64,000 nt of DNA from CAZFGK01 sp964518635 (lineage in GTDB: Bacteria; Zixibacteria; MSB-5A5; GN15; FEB-12), in NCBI GenBank assembly GCA_964518635.1, contig CAZFGK010000012.1, positions 27,705 through 91,704 of the forward strand, given 5' to 3'. The translations under genes and the position numbers were made by a program. How positions within the stretch are numbered: position 1 is the first letter of the stretch; each line of letters begins with the position of its first letter. The notes below the pieces were generated by a model. It was not told where the DNA came from and did not search any database. It saw only the letters and a program-made list of their open reading frames with translations. Positions 34,300 through 42,584 of the stretch are shown here, in pieces.

Positions 34300-36773
34300 C
34301 AAGCCACTTCCCTTCGTACTCTGACTGCATATCTGCTCATCAGCACGGCGATAATCGCAACGGAGATGGAGCTCAGTGGCATGAGGATAGCGGAAACAAG
34401 TGGTGAGAGCTGACCCGTAACGGCAAACCAGAGCCCAATCACGTTATAGAGAATGGCAAATCCATAGCTGACGTAGAGTGATCGCTGCACACGTTTCGCT
34501 TCTGCAAGATAACGTGGGAGATTCGGAACTTCACTCCCCTTCATGATCGCGTCCGACGCCGGAGTGAATGCCGCACTGTTGTCAGTGACGGCAATGCCAA
34601 CAGAGGCAACTTGCAACGCACCAGCATCATTGAGTCCATCACCGATCATCAAAGTGCGCGATCCATGCGATTCAAGTTGATGCACAAAGTCGCGTTTCTC
34701 ACGCGGAGAGCAATTGACTCGGGTTGTGATCTCGGCCGGAAATGCTGGCATATTTGCATCATTCAAAGATAGAGAATCTCCCGTAAGAACTGTCGCATCG
34801 AAAGAAGCATTCAGCTTCTGGAGCGATCTGGCTATTCCCAGTCTAAAAGATGGTCGTTTTTGAAATGCTGCGACAATCCGATAGTTGATACTTACGGCAA
34901 CATGAGAGTGCTGGACTCCCTGCTGACAATAAGAAGAACCATCAGCATTCAGGACGAAACTGCTCTTGCCTATTCTGACGATCTTTCCCAGCACGACTCC
35001 TTCAATCCCCTCTCCGGGGAATTCACGAAATTTCTCAATCGGGAGAAGTGGAGCGTGAGGATTCTGCGAAGCGAGGGCGCGACTAACCGGATGTGTCGAG
35101 TGACGAGCAAGTGAGGCAATAGTTGAAGCAATCTCGCTTGATATCTTTTCCCGCGGGATAAGCTGCAATTGATCCGGATTTGTAAGAGTCCCTGTTTTGT
35201 CGAGTACCACCTTGTCGATCATACTCAATCGTTCAATGACTTCCGGATTCCGAAGAAAGAGACCTCGCTTCCCCCAGATACGAGAGACGGTCGCCAATGC
35301 AAACGGACCTGCAATCACCAGCGCACAAGGGCAGGCGACGATCAAGACTGATGTGACCGTATGCCAGAGTTGACCGGGCTGATTGGCACTCCAATACCAT
35401 GCAGTTGCCGTAGCAAGAAGCAGAACAACCAGCGTAAACGGCACTGCCACCTGATCAGCAATCGATCTCGATGGTGAAGGGTCTGATTCGACGGGAAGCT
35501 CAGTCCAGAGTGATGTCAGCACGCTTGACGGAACTTCCGTTGTCAGCAGAATGTCGATACTCTCACCTATCACCCTTCCTCCGGCAAAGAGCTTCTCACC
35601 GCGCAGCAAATTACTTGGTGTTGATTCACCGGTGACAAAGGCGTAGTCGACTGAACCGTGAGCCGCATCCATGATTCCATCGGCGGGGATGATCTCATTG
35701 TTACGAATAATGACTCGATCCCCACGTCTGAGTTGATCAAGCGCGACCGAGGCAACTGCCCGAGACTCTGGATCACGCCGAAGAACGGCAATGGGGAGAA
35801 ATGATCGAAAGTCCCGATCAAAGGAGAGTTTTTCAAAAGTGAAATGCTGAACGAAGCGGCCAAGCAATAGAAAGAAGACCAGTCCGGTAAATGAATCGAA
35901 ATAACCTGGTCCCGTTCCTGAAAGAACATCTGTACAACTACGCACGAACAGCATCCCAACGCCGATGGCGATCGGGAGATCGATTGAGATGGTCCGGTTA
36001 CGAATCGCCAACCATGACTTGACGAAATAGTCCTGAGCGGAATAGAACATCACCGGAATGGAGAGGAACAGAGATGCAATCCGAAAGGTAAGTGTAAGAT
36101 TTTCTGTCCCGATCTCTCCACCGGAGAGATAATCCGGAAGACTGAACAGCATGATATTCGCAAAGGCAAAACCAGCGACGGCAATCTGACGGGTCAGTCG
36201 ACGATGCGGATGAGAGACCGGAGTTGGAGTATCAAGGGAGGCGTACGACAAAGAGGGTTCATACCCCAGTCGAGCCAGCAATTCTACCGCAGCGCGAAGG
36301 GAGGTCACCGTTGAATCAAATTGCAGTGTAAGCTCACGCACTGCTCGATTCACTCTCGAAGCAACAATCCCCGGTTGGAGTGCTCCCAGATGCTCAAGCA
36401 GCCAGACACAGGAACTGCAATGAATCTGCGGAACCGAAAATCTCACCTGACGGACTGTGCCATGCAATAATCGAGTCGCTTTTTCGATCACTGCCGGATC
36501 ATCCAGATAAGCAAATTCCCCGCTCTGCCTGAATTTTGGCTGAATCCCGGGAGGAGTGTCAGACTTGTAGTACTGTTGAGCAAGTGATGACTGCTGCAAG
36601 AGACGATAGACACTCACGCAACCGCTGCAGCAGAACGCTTTGGCATCATGCTGCACGGCACTTTGGTCGCAGATTGCGCCACAGTGCAGGCAAAGAGTAC
36701 GCGCATGCGATACGTCATGCACGAGTGAACTGGAAATAGTGGATTCTGTTGCAGCCGCAATTGTTTGGGTCAT
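34299..36773 (-). CDS. ccoI: copper-transporting P1B-type ATPase CcoI/FixI
   Basis: An 824-aa P1B-type ATPase supplying copper for cbb3 assembly. N-terminal Cys-rich metal domain (CLHCGAIC, FCCSGC), then an HMA-like domain (HCSSCVWLLEHLG), membrane helices with the transport site ACPCALVIAGPFAL, the phosphorylation site DKTGTL, HP of the N-domain (THPVSRAL) and the hinge GDGLNDAGAL. Length and extra N-terminal zinc-ribbon-like Cys match FixI/CcoI rather than CopA. First gene of the cbb3 locus, with AT-rich promoter sequence and a palindrome upstream. Confidence 0.95.
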   Translation of the reverse strand: MTQTIAAATESTISSSLVHDVSHARTLCLHCGAICDQSAVQHDAKAFCCSGCVSVYRLLQQSSLAQQYYKSDTPPGIQPKFRQSGEFAYLDDPAVIEKATRLLHGTVRQVRFSVPQIHCSSCVWLLEHLGALQPGIVASRVNRAVRELTLQFDSTVTSLRAAVELLARLGYEPSLSYASLDTPTPVSHPHRRLTRQIAVAGFAFANIMLFSLPDYLSGGEIGTENLTLTFRIASLFLSIPVMFYSAQDYFVKSWLAIRNRTISIDLPIAIGVGMLFVRSCTDVLSGTGPGYFDSFTGLVFFLLLGRFVQHFTFEKLSFDRDFRSFLPIAVLRRDPESRAVASVALDQLRRGDRVIIRNNEIIPADGIMDAAHGSVDYAFVTGESTPSNLLRGEKLFAGGRVIGESIDILLTTEVPSSVLTSLWTELPVESDPSPSRSIADQVAVPFTLVVLLLATATAWYWSANQPGQLWHTVTSVLIVACPCALVIAGPFALATVSRIWGKRGLFLRNPEVIERLSMIDKVVLDKTGTLTNPDQLQLIPREKISSEIASTIASLARHSTHPVSRALASQNPHAPLLPIEKFREFPGEGIEGVVLGKIVRIGKSSFVLNADGSSYCQQGVQHSHVAVSINYRIVAAFQKRPSFRLGIARSLQKLNASFDATVLTGDSLSLNDANMPAFPAEITTRVNCSPREKRDFVHQLESHGSRTLMIGDGLNDAGALQVASVGIAVTDNSAAFTPASDAIMKGSEVPNLPRYLAEAKRVQRSLYVSYGFAILYNVIGLWFAVTGQLSPLVSAILMPLSSISVAIIAVLMSRYAVRVRREVA

Positions 36774-36883
36774 CTTGTTTCAGAGCCGCAACACCAGCGT
36801 TGGATTATCGCAGCCGCCCAAACCTAGCTTGAGAAAACTTACACACAAGATGAAAGCACACAGTGCACGCAACTTTATAAATA

Positions 36884-36895
36884 TACTAATTAGTA
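36884..36895. promoter_or_regulatory. palindrome in the cbb3 promoter region
   Basis: TACTAATTAGTA, a perfect 12-bp palindrome, beside AT-rich sequence (GTATATTTATAAAG on the minus strand) that could be the -10 region of ccoI. It lies 111 bases upstream of the ccoI start. It does not match the FNR consensus TTGATnnnnATCAA. Regulator unknown. Confidence 0.25.
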
Positions 36896-36986
36896 AGTAT
36901 TACTTTCTGACCTGAATGCTTTACGATTGTGCGAAGATTTCCAAAACAGGAATACTGCAGCTGATCGAACTGCTCTCGAAAACAAA

Positions 36987-37016
36987 TGACCGGCGATATC
37001 TTTCAATCGCCGGTCA
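36987..37016 (-). terminator. terminator of the 37.1-38.4 kb lipoprotein gene
   Basis: TGACCGGCGAT, 8-base loop, ATCGCCGGTCA: perfect 11-bp stem. On the minus strand the next bases are TTTGTTTTC. It lies 55 bases after the lipoprotein stop. Confidence 0.75.
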
Positions 37017-37070
37017 CTGAAGCGAGCTCGCAAGCTCACACCAAAAGAATTAGAGAGGGACGCATTCTCT

Positions 37071-38411
37071 TCAGAGTGTCAGAATCAAAGTCAGCAACTC
37101 GTCCGCCTTTGTTTGCGAGGCTGCGTAGTCGACCGCAGCGACTGATGTCCGCAGATCTGCAATTTTCGAATTCAGCTGCGATGCATTCCCTGAACTCAGG
37201 GTGTGCACGAATCTGTCCCTGGTCCATTCGAGGGTCGACACAGCACCGAGCATGGCAGCCGGTTCATTTGCAACGATCTCAGTCATCAGTTCCAAAAGCC
37301 AGAGGCGGAACCGTTGCTTGTCGATGGAAGAAGGACTGAGGTAGCGTAAGCGGATATCAAACGCAGAGCGCGAAAGTTCGACCGCCGCTTTCTGTGTTTC
37401 TTCAGCACTTCTCGATGTGATTGATGCATTCAATCCGGTGAGTGCGTTGGTAAACTGAATGCGAAGTCGCGGAGGAACTGAACCGGACTGATACGTATTC
37501 CAGGCGGTAGTGAGTGCCGTTCTTGAGTTTTCCGCGGTGGTCCAGTCTGCAGTTTTCGCGGCAGCGTAAATCTGATCACAGCTGGTTGTAACAGTGGCAA
37601 GCGTAGATGGTTCGGCGGTAGCGATAGCATCGGTCGGCACCGCTACGGCAAGAGCTTCAAGATTACTTCCTGCACCGGTGGTGAATTCGCCATATCCCGG
37701 TGCAAAGGTTTTTGCTTCACGTGTCGCATCCATATGAAGCTCTTCCACGATTATCGCTCCGGTCACCGGACCTCGGGGGCCATCGACGGTGACACCAATC
37801 TGCTTTACCGTCACCTCTTCGAAAACAATACCACACGCGTTCTCGGGACGATAGACATCTCCAACTTTCGGACTCGCTGGCATGATCATCGCTTCCGGCC
37901 CTTCCTCTCCAGCCAGCCATGAACCGTTCATCTCGGCGACCGCACCAGCTTCATAGTTAAAGACATCTTCCCCAAGGTACCAGACTGCCCCCTGATTATC
38001 CTGTGCATACCAGTCGAGGGCTACTTCATGAATTTCGCCATCCAGAAATGCGCAGTATTGCGAGATCAGTGCTTGTACTGGTTGACCGTGGAGCTGAATG
38101 GTCTTGCTGCCGGGAAGTAGTGTTACTTCGGTTCGGAAGGGGAGACCATCAGAGAGCCCGGTCATTACATATGAATGCTGCAATGAAACCGGAAAGAGTG
38201 GATTGGAAACAGTAAGAGGAGTCGTGAAGACCGGCGTGTACTTGTCGACACGAAGATTTTCCGGCTGCACTGGCAGTGGTTCTCCATCCTCCCCTTCACA
38301 GCCCCCCGTTGGTTCATTCGGGCCGTTCTTGCTACAGCTCATAGAATAATGAATGAGGCAGACAGCGATGAGAAATGACAGGACCACTTTGGACAGCGAC
38401 TGCACGCTCAT
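37071..38411 (-). CDS. uncharacterised lipoprotein sharing a domain with the 39.4 kb protein
   Basis: A 446-aa probable lipoprotein. The start at 38411 has AAGGAG and gives a signal ending MSCSKNGPNEPTGGC. The region VSNPLFPV...WYAQDNQGAVWYLGED...GSWLAGEEGPEAMI resembles NPYFPL...WFAQDHEGAVWLFGEH...GSWKSGVKDAVEG in the 39.4-40.2 kb protein, so both share a domain of about 170 residues that I do not recognise. The second half (about 270-446) is helical, rich in A, S and T. A terminator follows. Role unknown, outer envelope likely. Confidence 0.7.
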   Translation of the reverse strand: MSVQSLSKVVLSFLIAVCLIHYSMSCSKNGPNEPTGGCEGEDGEPLPVQPENLRVDKYTPVFTTPLTVSNPLFPVSLQHSYVMTGLSDGLPFRTEVTLLPGSKTIQLHGQPVQALISQYCAFLDGEIHEVALDWYAQDNQGAVWYLGEDVFNYEAGAVAEMNGSWLAGEEGPEAMIMPASPKVGDVYRPENACGIVFEEVTVKQIGVTVDGPRGPVTGAIIVEELHMDATREAKTFAPGYGEFTTGAGSNLEALAVAVPTDAIATAEPSTLATVTTSCDQIYAAAKTADWTTAENSRTALTTAWNTYQSGSVPPRLRIQFTNALTGLNASITSRSAEETQKAAVELSRSAFDIRLRYLSPSSIDKQRFRLWLLELMTEIVANEPAAMLGAVSTLEWTRDRFVHTLSSGNASQLNSKIADLRTSVAAVDYAASQTKADELLTLILTL

Positions 38412-38612
38412 GATATTCTCCTTCGTCAGGAATGATTCGTTGAGATCGTCTAAAGATCTCAGATGAGCTGTTTGCTGCATCCGCGTGGAGTATCGGAGAT
38501 GTAGATGAAGTTGGAATGAAACAGGTGAGTGTTGTGATGATTACTTCTGTGAAGGAAGAAAAACATCAATCGTAAGTAGATTGAAATGAACGACACTTGA
38601 AATTCAACATTA

Positions 38613-38636
38613 CGTTTCATGAATCATTCATGAACG
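38613..38636. repeat. AT-rich inverted repeat after the two-component operon
   Basis: TTCATGA-ATCAT-TCATGAA with a further CG/CG pair outside one unpaired base. It lies 8 bases past the end of the barrel gene. No T-run follows on the minus strand, so it is a weak terminator at best. Confidence 0.3.
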
Positions 38637-38643
38637 AGAAAAC

Positions 38644-39411
38644 TCAGTCGCCGCCGAACTCCAGCTCCCATCCAAAGAGAAACTGCCAGATAGCATCTTT
38701 GTGATACGTAATACCACCATCAATCTTAAGCGTTCGCGACATTTGGAATGCAGAGCCAATACCGATGCTATATTCAGTGCGTGACTCTTCAAGAGACAGC
38801 AGGGGAATCTCTAATTCTGTCGATACACTCTTCACAAAGAATTGTTGGACGGTTAACTCACACAGGAGATCGACGGTGGCCGTTACCTCGTACTCCCCAA
38901 ATGCTTTGACTTCGAGATCATGGATCCCTTTGTGCTCGAAATGATATTCTGATTCCCATTCAAGGAGAAATTTTACGAATTGATGAGAGAGATTGACTCC
39001 GACTGAGGGAATCAGGACCAGATTCCTTGTCCGCTCACTCTGTGCTGTCAACCAGTTCGCTCCAAGCAGAAGCGATACAGACGGACGAATACGGCGATCT
39101 GACAGCAAAGTATACGTACACCTCGTTTCTACATTCCCCGTTTCGACCGACCACTCTTCACCCACTGCGTGAATGGCCGACAGATTCCAGTCGATGGTGG
39201 CTGCAAATCTTGAACTCAATGAAAGATCCAGAAACAGAGGAAGTTCCAGTTCTGTCTGATCAGATTCCGGCTGAAATTCTAATCCCGATCCGAAGGTGAT
39301 TGATCGAACCGTTCGCGCATCTGCCGGGACCACACTTTTCGAAAATCGTGCCGACGCCGACGTAGAGAACAGAAACAAAGAGATGAAGACCATGGCAGAG
39401 ACTTGCCTCAT
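38644..39411 (-). CDS. probable outer-membrane beta-barrel protein
   Basis: A 255-aa exported protein (signal peptide to about residue 22, SASA-RFS). The mature part is made of alternating short amphipathic strands (LPLFLDLSLSSRFAATIDW, SVSLLLGANWL, FLLEWESEYHFEH, EYSIGIGSAFQM) and ends in FGWELEFGGD, like small outer-membrane barrels. AGGGG precedes the ATG. It begins six bases after the previous gene and ends the RR-HK-secreted-barrel operon. Specific family not recognised. Confidence 0.62.
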   Translation of the reverse strand: MRQVSAMVFISLFLFSTSASARFSKSVVPADARTVRSITFGSGLEFQPESDQTELELPLFLDLSLSSRFAATIDWNLSAIHAVGEEWSVETGNVETRCTYTLLSDRRIRPSVSLLLGANWLTAQSERTRNLVLIPSVGVNLSHQFVKFLLEWESEYHFEHKGIHDLEVKAFGEYEVTATVDLLCELTVQQFFVKSVSTELEIPLLSLEESRTEYSIGIGSAFQMSRTLKIDGGITYHKDAIWQFLFGWELEFGGD

Positions 39412-39417
39412 CCCCTG

Positions 39418-40158
39418 TTACTTTCCTTTCGACTGTGTAAAGTCGCTCTTGCTCGTGTTGCGTGAAAAAGAGCGCAGTTCAAGAATGTCACCATCTGTTG
39501 AGATCGACCTGACGAGCCCAACTCCGGGTGCATACCAAGATATACTATGTCCTGACTCCAGCATCGACCACTCTCTTACTCGCAGACAGTTCTCGAAATG
39601 CCCGGACGGAACTGAGACGGTATCCCGATTATGAAGTACCTGTGCCATCTCTTCACTCACATGCTTTGCAAGCGACCGGCGAAAAGGCGCAGTCAACACC
39701 GGAAGGGACGGGAGAAAGAGTCCCTCTACTGCATCTTTGACTCCGGACTTCCAGCTTCCTCCGGTCTTTACCTTATCTTTTCGATACAAGCGCTGGTGTT
39801 CGCCAAATAGCCAGACAGCCCCTTCGTGATCTTGTGCAAACCACTCAATAGACTCTTCAATCAATTTTCCTCGCCTTACAACCCGCTCTTGCAGCCCTCG
39901 GCACGTGACGCCATCAATGGTGTCGAGTAAAGGAGAGCTGCAAATCGATACTAAAGTTGTTTCGCCTCCTTTGTACTCGATGAATTCCATCCGGACAACT
40001 GATGCAAGCGGGAAATAGGGGTTGGTGATCTCCGCGGTTGAAGGAGTCGGCACTGAAGTTCGAGGAAAACGATCACTGGTCGATCTTGCTACTGCAAGCG
40101 TTGAGAGACAGAGAACAATCGCAGCAAAGAGACTCAAAAGAGAAAGGTGGACAGTCAC
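39418..40158 (-). CDS. secreted protein with WFAQDHEGAVW domain
   Basis: A 246-aa exported protein with signal peptide to about residue 25. It starts at GTG with GGGGGAGAG upstream, nine bases after the kinase stop. The mature part contains ITNPYFPL, then WFAQDHEGAVWLFGEH and SISWYAPGVGLVRSI, and resembles the N-terminal domain of the 37.1-38.4 kb lipoprotein. The last 20 residues are charged. Context (kinase, barrel) suggests a periplasmic partner or sensed factor of the two-component system; no function is known to me. Confidence 0.68.
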   Translation of the reverse strand: MTVHLSLLSLFAAIVLCLSTLAVARSTSDRFPRTSVPTPSTAEITNPYFPLASVVRMEFIEYKGGETTLVSICSSPLLDTIDGVTCRGLQERVVRRGKLIEESIEWFAQDHEGAVWLFGEHQRLYRKDKVKTGGSWKSGVKDAVEGLFLPSLPVLTAPFRRSLAKHVSEEMAQVLHNRDTVSVPSGHFENCLRVREWSMLESGHSISWYAPGVGLVRSISTDGDILELRSFSRNTSKSDFTQSKGK

Positions 40159-40167
40159 ACTCTCCCC

Positions 40168-41571
40168 CTATTTGTCCGCTTGTCTTGTCTGCTTTTTCAA
40201 AGGAAGTTGCAACGTAACCGTCATTCCTTTTGAAACTTCACTTTCAATCAGAACACTGCCGCCATGCATCTCGATCAGTTTTCGTGTGATGGAAAGTCCC
40301 AGCCCTGCTCCACCACGCTGTGCCCGCGCCTCAGGTGTTCGATAAAATCGCTCCCCGAGCCGAGGAAGGAGCTCTTTCGGCACACCGATCCCCTCGTCTG
40401 AAATAATCACGTGAGCGAGATTCTGTATACTGACAACCTTCAAATGTACATATACACCCTTCCCTGACGGCGTATACTTGCAGGCATTGTCGAGCACATT
40501 GAGAAACGCGCGACTCAACATGTCGCGGTCGCCGTCAATTTCGACCACTTCATCTATATGAAGTGAAATTGTCACTTGTCGCTTTTCGCTGATACGCTTC
40601 ATCCGCGCAACACACTCAGTAATCAGTTCGTCGAGCCGAACCGGAGCCGAAACCAGTTTGCTTTGTGTCGATTCAAGGCGGGCTAGGTACAGGAGTGAAT
40701 TCGCCAGAGTTGTCAGACGTTCGGTTTCATCAAGTGAAACCTCAAGCGATTCCTTCACAGGTTCAGCTGGCGATTGCTTGAGCGCATACTCCAACTCACT
40801 GGTAAGCACGGTCAGTGGAGTACGCAGCTCATGTGATGCGTCAGCTACAAATTGACGTTGACTCTGAAATGCCGCATCAAGACGAGCGAGCATCTCGTTC
40901 AGGGTAATCGCAAGAGAACGAACTTCGTCTTTGCTTCGGGGAATATCCAGACGAGTATCAAGTGTTTTTTCAGAGAGTTGTGACGCCGATTCTGAAATCT
41001 TCCGCAGCGGCTTCAGCGAATGACCGGTAATCCACCAGATTGCAAGCGAGGTGAAGATCAGGACGGCAGGAATCGAGAAAGAGAACAGCGTTCGAAGATC
41101 ACTCAGTGTTTCCTGCAGACCCGTCAGTGGAGTAGCCAGTTGGGCGACATAAGGAACTCGTTCATCCATCTCGATCGGAAACCAGCGAAGGCGATAGGAG
41201 TGGTCCTGAATTTGTAGTGTTGAAAATGATGAGACAAGCAATCTATCATTCCGCCAGCTTGATTCGGAACTCCTTACGAGAATGGAATCCGGCAGGACCA
41301 CATTTCCTAGCGAATCCCAAATCTGAAGCCGAACTTCAGCAAGTCCATCAGTTCGAATCTCATGAAAATCGTCAGCAACGGGAAAAACAGCTTCGAGGAG
41401 TTGTTCTTCCAGATCGGTTTCAATCTTTTCGCAGTGACTATCGAGACGGGCATCGATTTTGGCAAATTCCGCGAGTTTGGTTGAGTCATAGACATAGTAT
41501 GCAAAGCCAATCAAGACGAGGCCGAATATCAGCATGCAGGCAAGGACGACGCGGGATCGAATACTGAGCAT
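40168..41571 (-). CDS. two-component sensor histidine kinase
   Basis: A 467-aa membrane kinase. TM1 about residues 8-30, a periplasmic sensing loop of about 135 residues (acidic, with HCEKIETDLEEQ), TM2 (FSIPAVLIFTSLAIWWITG), HAMP, HisKA with the phospho-acceptor in FVADASHELRTPLT, and HATPase boxes NVLDNACKYTP, DEGIGVPKEL and GAGLGLSITRKLI. The layout is that of heavy-metal/CusS-like kinases. The start at 41571 has GAGGG upstream and sits 16 bases after the regulator stop. The signal is unknown; the downstream secreted and barrel genes are likely regulon members. Confidence 0.93.
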   Translation of the reverse strand: MLSIRSRVVLACMLIFGLVLIGFAYYVYDSTKLAEFAKIDARLDSHCEKIETDLEEQLLEAVFPVADDFHEIRTDGLAEVRLQIWDSLGNVVLPDSILVRSSESSWRNDRLLVSSFSTLQIQDHSYRLRWFPIEMDERVPYVAQLATPLTGLQETLSDLRTLFSFSIPAVLIFTSLAIWWITGHSLKPLRKISESASQLSEKTLDTRLDIPRSKDEVRSLAITLNEMLARLDAAFQSQRQFVADASHELRTPLTVLTSELEYALKQSPAEPVKESLEVSLDETERLTTLANSLLYLARLESTQSKLVSAPVRLDELITECVARMKRISEKRQVTISLHIDEVVEIDGDRDMLSRAFLNVLDNACKYTPSGKGVYVHLKVVSIQNLAHVIISDEGIGVPKELLPRLGERFYRTPEARAQRGGAGLGLSITRKLIEMHGGSVLIESEVSKGMTVTLQLPLKKQTRQADK

Positions 41572-41587
41572 CAGAACCCTCGCTTTG

Positions 41588-42265
41588 TCACGGTTCACGC
41601 TCTGAGAACATGTATCCTGCGCCACGAACGGTATGAATCAATACTCGTGAGAACCCTCGATCAACTTTCTGACGCAGAAATTTCACGAAGGATTCAATTA
41701 CGTTGCTCCGAGGCTCGAAGTTCATATCCCAGAGATGTTCTGAGATCATCTCGCGCGACACAATCCGATCAGGATGCATCATGAAGAGCTCCAACAAGGA
41801 GAACTCCTTCGAAGTAAGAGTAATCTCCTGCCCATCCCGCGAGGCCCGATGGGTATTCAGATCGAGACAGAGTCCGTACTTCTCGATTGTCGCTGTTCGT
41901 ACATCGGTTCGTCGTCTGGTTAGCGATCTGATACGGGCAAGAAGTTCTCCGAAGTGAAAGGGCTTAGGGAGATAGTCATCCGCACCGACATCGAGCCCGC
42001 GAATACGGTCATCGACTCCATCAAGTGCAGTGAGCATGAGAATCGGAGTCTGGACTCTTGCTCGACGCAGATTTGCGCAAGTGACGATTCCGTCCTGCAC
42101 CGGCATCATGACATCTAATATGATGAGATCATTCTCATTGATTCTGGCGAATTCCTCGCCGGTTGTGCCATCATGAGCGATATCGACCGCATACCCCTCG
42201 GCACGGAGAGACTTGGCGATCGATGCTGCCGCCTGGATATCATCTTCAATGAGGAGTATTCTCAT
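41588..42265 (-). CDS. OmpR/PhoB-type response regulator
   Basis: A 225-aa regulator. Receiver with LIEDD (acid pocket), ILDVMMPVQDG (phospho-Asp about residue 51), TALDG and LPKPF (Lys). Winged-helix output domain with LTSKEFSLLELFMMHPDRIVSR and VDRGFSRVLIHTVRGAGYMF at the end. First gene of the operon regulator-kinase-secreted protein-barrel, and the last core-looking gene before the island junction at 42.32 kb. Confidence 0.95.
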   Translation of the reverse strand: MRILLIEDDIQAAASIAKSLRAEGYAVDIAHDGTTGEEFARINENDLIILDVMMPVQDGIVTCANLRRARVQTPILMLTALDGVDDRIRGLDVGADDYLPKPFHFGELLARIRSLTRRRTDVRTATIEKYGLCLDLNTHRASRDGQEITLTSKEFSLLELFMMHPDRIVSREMISEHLWDMNFEPRSNVIESFVKFLRQKVDRGFSRVLIHTVRGAGYMFSEREP

Positions 42266-42321
42266 GCTGTGCAGAAGATATCGGCAACGGAGATGAATAG
42301 GGGATGAAAATCAGAAAATAG

Positions 42322-42346
42322 TAGCGGCGCAGGGATTCGAACCCCG
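42322..42346 (-). other. tRNA/tmRNA 3' fragment, probable island attachment site
   Basis: Read on the minus strand: T-stem CGGGG, T-loop TTCGAAT, T-stem CCCTG, then acceptor strand CGCCGCT and discriminator A, with no CCA encoded. No matching 5' acceptor (AGCGGCG) is found in the 100 bases upstream, so only the 3' end is present. Integrases recombine exactly into this part of tRNA genes and leave such a fragment at one end. Its polarity puts the inserted element to the right and the intact gene at the far right end, outside the window. Confidence 0.7.
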
Positions 42347-42584
42347 GATTCGTTCTGGGGGACACCACTCAACCCCAATTATCGCATGTGGTTATAAGCT
42401 AATCCATTGTTCTGTAACAAATTACACCGAGCCATACGGTTTGAGCAGATTCTATCAAATTTGCCGATGTATGCTCTACTTTGGTCACAAACTGGTCACA
42501 CGTGCCTATAAGAAGGGCACGCTTCACCGCCACAAAGTGAGCCCAGTATGATCATAGATGAAAGAGAATGAGCGGTCGAAACCC
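42347..42584. other. non-coding island edge with short repeats
   Basis: No gene. TGGTCACA occurs twice 11 bp apart (42482, 42493), which could be arm-type integrase sites, and CGTGCC/GGCACG (42501-42521) forms a small hairpin. The base composition is more AT-rich than the core to the left. Confidence 0.35.

Noticed and set aside
36884..36895. FNR/CRP-type site upstream of ccoI
   Set aside because: The palindrome does not match TTGATnnnnATCAA; kept only as an unassigned palindrome.
42322..42430. A complete tRNA on the minus strand
   Set aside because: T-arm and acceptor 3' strand are present but no pairing 5' acceptor, D-arm or anticodon arm can be built.
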